DNA from: Aspidapion aeneum
Lineage: Eukaryota; Arthropoda; Insecta; Coleoptera; Brentidae
Length of the DNA stretch: 64,000 nt
Assembly: GCA_963576565.1 (NCBI GenBank)
Contig: OY755045.1
Span: 3,161,477-3,225,476 of the forward strand
Direction: 5' to 3'
Shown: positions 57,501 through 64,000 of the stretch, one piece after another
Layout: each line of letters opens with the position of its first letter
Position numbering within the stretch: position 1 is the stretch's first letter
Program-made: the position numbers and the translations under genes
Notes under the pieces: generated by a model
What the model was told of the DNA's origin: nothing
Database searches by the model: none
What the model saw: the letters and a program-made list of their open reading frames with translations, nothing else

Positions 57501-60500
57501 CCAAAAACATAGGCAGTTACACTTTTGTGACATTTCCAAGCTGTTTATTTATCATATGCATGCATAGTTCAAGATAAAAAAAAATCTGAAAAATGGAATG
57601 TCTTTGAGTTGTTTTTATCTGTGCGTTTTTTTTGTCAACCTACAGTCAGCATCTTTTTATTCAAAAACAATGACAGTTTTACCTTTAATTTTCCAACATG
57701 ACATATTTACTTTTGAATATATTTCTGGTCAGGAAATATGTTTATTTCATGTCAAAGGCAAGGACTATACTCTATATCATAATTTTTGAGATAACTTTTT
57801 GACAGTTATCAACTGTTTACCATAACAAATAGCATAGGCCAACGAAAAAAAGTTGTAAAAAGTTGTCTCAAAAATAATGATATGAACTGTACATTAGTCC
57901 ACAGAAAATAAAGTCTACTGTAGATTTTTTATTTTTGTTTCTTTATTTTTGTTCCCTTACAAACACCCAAATAAAAAATAAGGCAAATTATCTTACTTCT
58001 CCTTGAGCTAAGTCTTGACTGTCTTTTAAACTAGATGGCAGAAGTTCATTATGACTGAGTTTCCACCAAAAATCTGTTCCATGTTTGTTCAGTTGTTCAC
58101 AAAAATTATCTAACATTTCCCTAAAAATATTAATAATATAAATTCCTAAAAATAACTATTTTTTCACAATAAAGTGACAAAATTAACTGATAATTTAACA
58201 TATAGATAAAAGTAAGTAAAAAAATAAAAACTACCTACTATATGGCAGAAATTTTTAATTTATACTTACTTATTTAAAACAGTTTTTTCTGAATTTTTCT
58301 CATAAAAAACGGGTATAGGAACGCCCCATTTTCTTTGTCGCGATATACACCAATATGGCCTTTTCTGCAACTGATTTACTAATGTATTTTTATAAATATC
58401 ACTTCTTTCTGTTGGTATGATAGTAACATTATTTAGCAGTTCCTGAAAAATACCATGGCCAAAAAAGTAAATTTACTTTATATTGTAATTCTCAATAAAA
58501 ATTTGAAAATCGCCAAATATGTGACTTGTGATGTGATGACCAACGATCTCTATATATACAGGGTGTCCCATAACTGAGGGGCCACAGGTCAACAGGTGAT
58601 AGAGGAGGTAATTTCTGATGGAAAAGTTTATATAATGCAGGGCTCCGGTTGAAAAGAGCGATATTTAAAACGGCGACATTCAAAACATGGCAGGAGTCAA
58701 ATCTCTTTCTCTAGATATAGAGCATCAAAGTTGGCGATTTTTTAAAACTTTCTTATTAATCAGTTTTTGAAAAAACGCAGTATATTAAATTTGGTAACGT
58801 TGTGTACTAAAACAAGATCATTTAAAATATAAAAAAAAATTTAAAAGATTATGCTGTCAAATTTTTTTACGATAAAAAAACCGCTTTCCTTTTTACTGGA
58901 CACTCAGAAGTGAGGATCGAGACTTCCCAAAAAAGTCGAATTTAGGACACCCTGTATACTGGCGTCGAGTGTCATAACAGTGCAGGACTAGGTATTCTAA
59001 TTAGAAGAATGTGTCACAATGTTGGTAGCCGATAAGGTTTTAAACAGTGGAAGGCAAAGGCCCGTCTTGGCCCTTTAATGCGACGCCGCTGACGTCATAT
59101 GGAAAAGGGGGCGGGTCTCAAAATGAAAAAAAAAGATTTTTTCCTTAAAGCAAAACAACTTCTTTAATAAAATGTATATTAATAAAATTTTGGACTTCCA
59201 TTGTCTTTATTTATTTTAAAACACGACGTTTCGGTTAGTAAGTATCTCTAACCGTTATCAAGTGTAAACACGACGTTTCGGTTAGTAAGTATCTCTAACC
59301 GTTATCAAGTGTAAACAGTTTACACTTGATAACGGTTAGAGATACTTACTAACCGAAACGTCGTGTTTTAAAATAAATAAAGACAATGGAAGTCCAACAT
59401 TTTATTTCTACACAATCATTGTCTACGAGTTTCAAACAAAATGTATATTGATTCACACCCCGGGCGCCTCAATAACACATGCGGATGATTCTACAAAAAT
59501 GGTGCTGTGGAGTGAGAATGCATATTTTTCAAACACAGACTGCAAGTGAAGCATAGTTTTAGTTATAAGATTTAAAACGAAATGTTTTCTTTATGGAGCA
59601 TTTGAGTTTAATGTATAAAAAAAATTGCAAGTTTATAATTTTTTTTATTACAAAGCAAATACCTCATTCCTCTGGTGTAGCCCCAAACCAAATATTAAAA
59701 ACTCAAATTAAAAAAAAAAATATCCTAATAATTAATATTTAACCAAGTCTTAACTATTTATCAAAAAATTGATAAAACTTAAGTTTGCAGTCATATTTTT
59801 GAAAGTCCGAATTTACATCTTCTCCGGAAAATTTTACAATTTTAAACGTGCTCCATTTTTAATAACACAATAGTTGTGAATACCACCGGTTAATTTCAAG
59901 AGAAAGAGACGGACCTGGATATCTAATTTGCTTGTGAGGGTGACAAGTTGTGACAGATAATGTCAACTTTAGTTTGGTTTAAGTTATACATCTTTTTATT
60001 TTCGGCAGAAAATTAGTTTTTTTCGGAGAAATCAAAAGGGAACGCTTCAATTATCATTCCTCTGGTAAGTAAATATTTGACTGATATCTAATACTTTAAT
60101 TGTTTTGTTGATTGTTTTAAAATTATAAGTATAGGAACTTTGTTTATATAAAACTTAAGTTAAGTAGTCTAAATAGATTTTGATTTAAATTGGAAAACCA
60201 TTAAAAAACTCATTCCTCTGGTACTCATCCCTCTGGAATTTTTATGCAATAATTCCTAAAATTCGGGAAAATAAATGTTTCTTAGCTTACAGCTAATTAG
60301 TTTATATAAATTAAAAAAAACAAAATTATTTACTGTGCTGTACTGTTATTTAAAGGCAATGACCAAAAATGATATCCATATAGCCCACTTTTGGTAGAAT
60401 CATCCATATACATATAAGTACGGCCAAGGTCTCCGCGCACTTACACAAGAATTTTTCTTTTTGGCATTTATACTTTTCGGCCCACTCTAACATTTTTAAA

Positions 60501-62281
60501 GACAATAGACAAAATACTGGAGCATCCTTTTTCAAAAAAATATAAAAAATCGAAGGGGTCACATTTTCAAAATGGCGATTTTTAAATTTATTGTCTTGTA
60601 CTAAGGTCACTGATGCGATTATTTGTCATTTTCAATTATTTTTCTTAAAGCCTCTTGTTCTTATTTCTAAGCAGTGTAAATTTTTTTTTTGACAAAGTTC
60701 GTATTTTTTCAGGAAAAATCATAAACCATCGATATGTTTCGGGCAATTAAGAAGATAAAACACCCTGTAGATTTACGGAATCGCACCATTTTTTCAAATT
60801 TTTTATCTTGGTGTAATCGGTATCTACAGAGGAACCAAAAAATAAATTTTTAATAAAATCAAAATTTTTAAGTGCAATAGCTAACCATTCATTGTTTGAT
60901 ATGTTTTTTATAACGCAACAAATGCACTTTTAAACTAAATTTATGCTTTTCTTGTAATCAACGAAAAAATAAACCGACTCCCAGTTCTTTAAGTTTTTTT
61001 AATCTTTACTTTTTTTAATTTTACTATTTATAGACCCCCTGATCCACAATGTGTATGAAAACCTATTTCTACAAATATCTATACTATAAGTTTGTTGTAT
61101 AAATGTTCTGACTCTAAATGTCCTTCTTTGCTTAGTTAAATGTCCTTCTTTACTTAGTTAAGAAAAATAATTTTAGACCTTTTATTTTTTTTTAGTTCCG
61201 CTTTGTTCAAAAAGCTATTAAATAAAATACTCTGCCAATCTATGGGCACCTAAGCTCACACTAGGTACTATAGTTATAGTGTGCGCTAATATAATCAAAA
61301 ACTGAAATATATTTTATTCAACTCCAGACTCAATTACCTTTCGTTTGATACCACACAAGCCATGTTTTGACTTAAACTCAAATTTATTTAATCTACCCCC
61401 ACCCTTTAAAAAAAAACAAAAATGTATTTTGTTTAACTCCAGACTCAATTACCTTTCGTTTGATATCACACACGCAATATTTTCACTTAAACTCTAATTT
61501 TTGACATTAATTAACCCCCACCCTTTTTTAAAAAATAAACTAAAATTCATTTTTTTTAACTCCAGACTTAATTACCTTTCGTTTGATATCACACACGCCA
61601 TATTTTCACATAAACTCTAATTTTTGGAATCTACCCTTTTATATGGCTTGCGTTCGGTGGATTTTGTTCATTTTTAAATGGGACCATCACGGCCCAAGAC
61701 CCAACTTAGGTACCAAATTTCATTAAAATCGGACAAGCGGTTTTTGAGTTATGCGGGTTGGTCGTTACAGACAGACATACAGACAGACAGACATACAGAC
61801 AGACATACAGACAGACAGACAGACATACAGACAGACATACAGACAGACATACAGACAGACATACAGACAGACATACAGACAGACACACAGACAGACATAC
61901 ATACAGACAGACATACAGACAGACATACAGACAGACAGACAGACAGACAGAAGTTTCAAAATCATCTGAAACGCAAAGATATATAAAAATTAAATATAAA
62001 ACTACTTATAGTAGTAGTGTGAGCTAATTAAGTATAAAGAATTGGAAGACCGGGGTTTTCTCTTTGTTCCTTTTGGTGTCGAAACATTTGGTCTTTTGGG
62101 TAATGAGGCTAAGCAATTAATTAATGAAATAAGTTACAAAATAAAACATCCAAAAGCACGTAGCTTCATTACCGAAAGGATAAGTCTTGCAATACAAAGG
62201 GGAAACGCAACATCGGTGCTCGGGACCATTCCTGCTGAACAAGGTTTAAATGAAATTTTTTATGTTTAATGTATTTAATCG

Positions 62282-62315
<34 letters not shown>

Positions 62316-62947
62316 TGTCCACGTAAGTTGGCGGCATATGGGAAACTTTTTTATTATTAGCTTTACGAAAAAAAGTGATTCTTCATAAAAAGTTCTGCAT
62401 AGTCCAAAACCTAAAATGCAACCATCAGATGTTAATTTTTTTCAGTTATATTACGAGGTTTGTCAAAAAATGTGATTTTTGCTCTAGAGTAAAGTACCTT
62501 TCTTTTTGACAATATCGAAAATTGTTATAAAGAAAAGATGTTTAGAATTAAAAATAACATTCAAATATTCAACATTGTTTATTTACATTAAAAAAATTTT
62601 TTTTTTATTTAATGTGCAAACTTAAATTTCCAACGTAATCGCAGAGAAAATGTAGAAAAAAATATATTTTTAATGTAAATAAACAATGTTGAATATTTGA
62701 AAGCTATTTTTAATTCTAAACATCTTTTCTTTATAACAATTTTCGATATTGTCAAAAAGAAAGGTACTTTACTCTAGAGCAAAAATCACATTTTTTGACA
62801 AACCTCGTAATATAACTGAAACAATTTAACATCTGATGGTTGCATTTTAGGTTTTGGACCATGCAGAACTTTTTATGAAGAATAACTTTTTTTCGTAAAG
62901 CTAATAATAAAAAAGTTTCCCATATGCCGCCAACTTACGTGGACACA

Positions 62948-63002
<55 letters not shown>

Positions 63003-63941
63003 ACAGGTATTGTTTATATTTCTATTACTTTCGTTTTTAATATTTTTTACCATTTTCTACGGCGTAGATTTTTATTTAATTTAGTTTTAATTAACTAATT
63101 TACCTGTGTGTATGTTTACCTTATTAGCTAAGTGATGTAAAAATAAAATAATATTATTTATTTATTTAAAAAGTCGAACAAAAGTTGAAAAAATATCAGT
63201 TTTTAACAGAAACTTACTATCGCTCTTTTTTTGACAGCTTCTGTATCCAGAAACCATTGTTTACTAGCTTTGATGATCAGAGGCTTTTTGGTTCGCCAGT
63301 CATAAGGATAGCTATGTGTGATTTCTCCTAAATGCAAAATATCGTTGGCTAATTCGTTCAGTGCAGTCTCATTGCCATCAGTTAACACGAATTTTTTATG
63401 ATATTTTTCCCCTGCCTCTGGTTTGTAACATCCTTCGTTGTCAACTAGATCTATCTAAAAAATAAATAAAAATCAAACAAGCTTCATGGCTAACCGGGTA
63501 AAAAGGAGTTTTTGTTTCTCTCATATTTTTACATGGGTAGCTTGAAAGGTTAACCTCACGGGGATCCAAAATCTAATGGGCACCTAATAAGTGTTGACAG
63601 TTAACTGTTTCGTCCTCAGAACACTGCTTGGTCAATGTGACACTCTTGCGAAGTTATTTGGACATTTAAAAGCTACCCACGGAAAAATACGAGAGAAACA
63701 AAAACTCCTTTTTACCCGAGTAGCCACGAAACTTGTTTGATTTATTAAAAGTAATTGCAAATGAAACATACCACAGAAATTTTGTTTTCCAGTGCCACCA
63801 AAAAGTCCTCAGGACCGTGCGCAGGCGCCATGTGTACTAAGCCGGTACCTTTAGTCACAGTGGCGTGCGAAGAATGATAAAACTGACATATATTGTCCTT
63901 GTATATCGGATGGGTGTAGGTAGCCCCACCCAACATATCAC
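48577..63941 (-). CDS. IARS2: Mitochondrial isoleucyl-tRNA synthetase, C-terminal nine exons, 5' end outside window
   Basis: Class I synthetase that charges mitochondrial tRNA-Ile. Minus-strand exons: 63941-63772, 63454-63218, 58442-58270, 58120-57997, 57465-57305, 52915-52781, 52415-52202, 49540-49106, 48822-48577 (stop TAG at 48579-48577). Splice sites are consensus and phases join without gaps. Visible landmarks in order: [16 protein letters not shown] (connective/editing region), [64 protein letters not shown] (ATP-binding loop, exon 52915-52781), anticodon-binding helices with [13 protein letters not shown], and a C-terminal zinc finger with C-x2-C ... C-x2-C in the last exon. The bacterial/mitochondrial-type C-terminal zinc finger and WRTKKP sequence argue against the cytosolic enzyme. 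The N-terminal part with the HIGH motif must lie to the right. The 4.4-kb intron 57304-52916 is mostly satellite and MITE DNA. Confidence 0.95.
48873..49041. mobile_element. ATCAAACAAGTTTCGTGGCT-family MITE, truncated, in the last synthetase intron
   Basis: AGCAGTGTTCTGAGGAGTCC to ACTCGTTTGATTT, matching 34572-34779. Confidence 0.8.
49570..50272 (-). mobile_element. Microsatellite-bearing MITE, copy 4
   Basis: Reverse; AGCTCACAC hairpins at both ends and terminal CCCATAGATTGGCAGAGT; three internal repeat units and a short (CTGT)n. Confidence 0.88.
50498..52135. mobile_element. TACAGGGTG-start element related to 32205-32835, interrupted
   Basis: CAGGGTGTTTCACAAACGTC, AACTAATCGATGCATTTTCG, AACAAGGTATCACT; resumes after 52068 with AGACCCTCTTTTCC and CCCCTCGAAGG. 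Interrupted by 50913-52068. Confidence 0.65.
50913..52068. mobile_element. Insertion with AGAGTAATAA inverted ends
   Basis: AAGGTATCACT directly flanks both sides (50902-50912, 52069-52079). Ends AGAGTAATAACATATAAAGA / TCTTTATATTATTATTACTCT. 51575-51640 shares GACAATGGAAGTCCAA..TTTATTTCTAC and CATTGTCTACGAGTTTCAAA with 59385-59440. Confidence 0.72.
53014..53925 (-). mobile_element. 930-bp MITE, copy 2
   Basis: Reverse copy inside the dispersed repeat 52965-54200, in a synthetase intron. Confidence 0.9.
54540..55190. repeat. 169-bp satellite, locus 2 left part
   Basis: About four units with CCCTACCCTAAAATTCGCTA, ATGACGTTTTT and CTGCAACTCGGTG; resumes at 56836-57090 after the 9-bp array. Confidence 0.92.
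55191..56835. repeat. 9-bp minisatellite (TTTTTGTAA)n
   Basis: Starts within a satellite unit. 55337-56535 is over 130 nearly perfect 9-bp units; the edges degenerate to AATTTTTTAAA and AATTCTGGTTA variants. It lies in the 4.4-kb synthetase intron. Confidence 0.98.
56836..57090. repeat. 169-bp satellite, locus 2 right part
   Basis: Continues GGTCTTATGGGATTCCCTAC to GAATCTTAACTCAGGGTGTG. Confidence 0.9.
58557..58956. mobile_element. MITE with ACAGGGTGTCC ends
   Basis: TACAGGGTGTCC and GGACACCCTGTA are exact inverted ends; no ORF. Confidence 0.82.
59197..59440. mobile_element. Penelope-type terminal remnants in palindrome
   Basis: GGACTTCCATTGTCTTTATT..ACGACGTTTCGGTTAG faces its complement up to GACAATGGAAGTCC. 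The CGACGTTTCGGTTAGTAAGT unit is present twice on the left arm. CTTGATAACGGTTAG..CTAACCGAAACGTCG resembles a degenerate hammerhead. Confidence 0.6.
59480..60410 (+). mobile_element. 930-bp MITE, copy 3
   Basis: GCGGATGATTCTACAAAA to TAGAATCATCCATATA; same interior as 45559-46486. Confidence 0.9.
60411..61228. other. Synthetase intron, no element identified
   Basis: AT-rich. ATGTCCTTCTTTGCTTAGTT is repeated once at 61119-61160. Confidence 0.4.
61229..62025 (+). mobile_element. Microsatellite-bearing MITE, copy 5
   Basis: Longest (CAGACATA)n tract (61768-61950); three internal repeats; one end hairpin is reduced to TAGTGTGAGCT. Confidence 0.88.
62026..62269 (+). pseudogene. Reverse-transcriptase C-terminal fragment
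   Basis: The frame reads [41 protein letters not shown] and VLGTIP, a C-terminal signature of a retrotransposon RT ORF, ending in a stop at 62269. The upstream part is absent, with the MITE abutting it. Confidence 0.7.
62311..62951. mobile_element. 640-bp near-perfect palindrome in (TA)n
   Basis: AGTGTGTCCACGTAAGTTGG at 62312 and CCAACTTACGTGGACACACT at 62930 open arms of about 280 bp around an 80-bp AT-rich centre. (TA)n runs lie on both sides (62285-62310, 62951-63003), so a TA target. No ORF. Confidence 0.95.
63472..63742. mobile_element. ATCAAACAAG-family MITE, full-length
   Basis: AATCAAACAAGCTTCATGGCT and GCCACGAAACTTGTTTGATT are inverted; ACCCACGGAAAAATA and GGGTAAAAAGGAGTTTTTGT repeat near the ends. 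In the intron between the synthetase exons at 63772 and 63454. Confidence 0.88.
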
Positions 63942-64000
63942 CTAAAATAATACAAATTAATTGAAAAAAACTTGCACAGAAAAAATCTTTAAAAAAAATT

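Noticed and set aside
60350..60610. 86-codon minus-strand frame
   Set aside because: Spans the edge of a MITE and intron DNA; no support.
61706..61969. Overlapping open frames in (CAGACA)n of the MITEs (also near 1090, 10600, 49700)
   Set aside because: Low-complexity repeat translations on both strands; no start context or domain.

Overview
The window is eukaryotic nuclear DNA, almost certainly from an insect with a large, repeat-swollen genome. Evidence: four genes broken into short exons with consensus GT..AG introns, insect-type gene content (an adenosine-deaminase growth factor, small secreted peptide genes), and dense nested insect-type transposons (hAT, pogo/Tigger, RTE, Penelope, R1-like, foldback elements, MITEs). 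A beetle is my best guess, but that is inference. There is no operon structure, rRNA, tRNA or CRISPR.

Genes. (1) ADGF/ADA2-type secreted adenosine deaminase, minus strand, 1651-13002: six coding exons from the start codon to the HAGE motif; the 3' exons lie beyond the left edge. (2) and (3) Two small secreted-peptide genes on the plus strand, 23520-27128 (95 aa, 4 exons) and 33632-39712 (149 aa, 3 exons). They share signal peptides, intron phases and a single two-cysteine ring, C-x-P-x-P-I-x-C followed by F or W, and look like diverged tandem paralogues. Their exons are too short to show as long ORFs. (4) Mitochondrial-type isoleucyl-tRNA synthetase, minus strand, 48577-63941: nine coding exons covering the C-terminal half with KMSKS, anticodon-binding region and C-terminal zinc finger; the 5' exons lie beyond the right edge.

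Layout. 1-13.1 kb is ADGF, with introns filled by a microsatellite-bearing MITE, a Penelope 3' end, a foldback element with internal satellite-like repeats, a LINE RT fragment and a hAT element carrying two nested MITEs. 13.1-23.1 kb is an intergenic transposon graveyard: a 169-bp satellite, pogo/Tigger elements, hAT MITEs, LINE fragments, and an RTE copy containing a captured transporter-like exon and a TGACGTC-rich MITE. 23.5-39.7 kb holds the two peptide genes; the second has a segmental duplication of its exon 2/intron 2 border with a 151-bp tandem array. 39.7-48.5 kb is a set of nested foldback elements, a hAT with an 8-bp target duplication and a duplicated 1.2-kb repeat. 48.5-64 kb is the synthetase, whose introns hold a 1.2-kb array of a 9-bp unit inside a second 169-bp satellite locus, several MITEs and a 640-bp near-perfect palindrome.

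The four genes do not obviously act in one pathway: ADGF lowers extracellular adenosine, the two peptides are probably secreted, and the synthetase serves mitochondrial translation.
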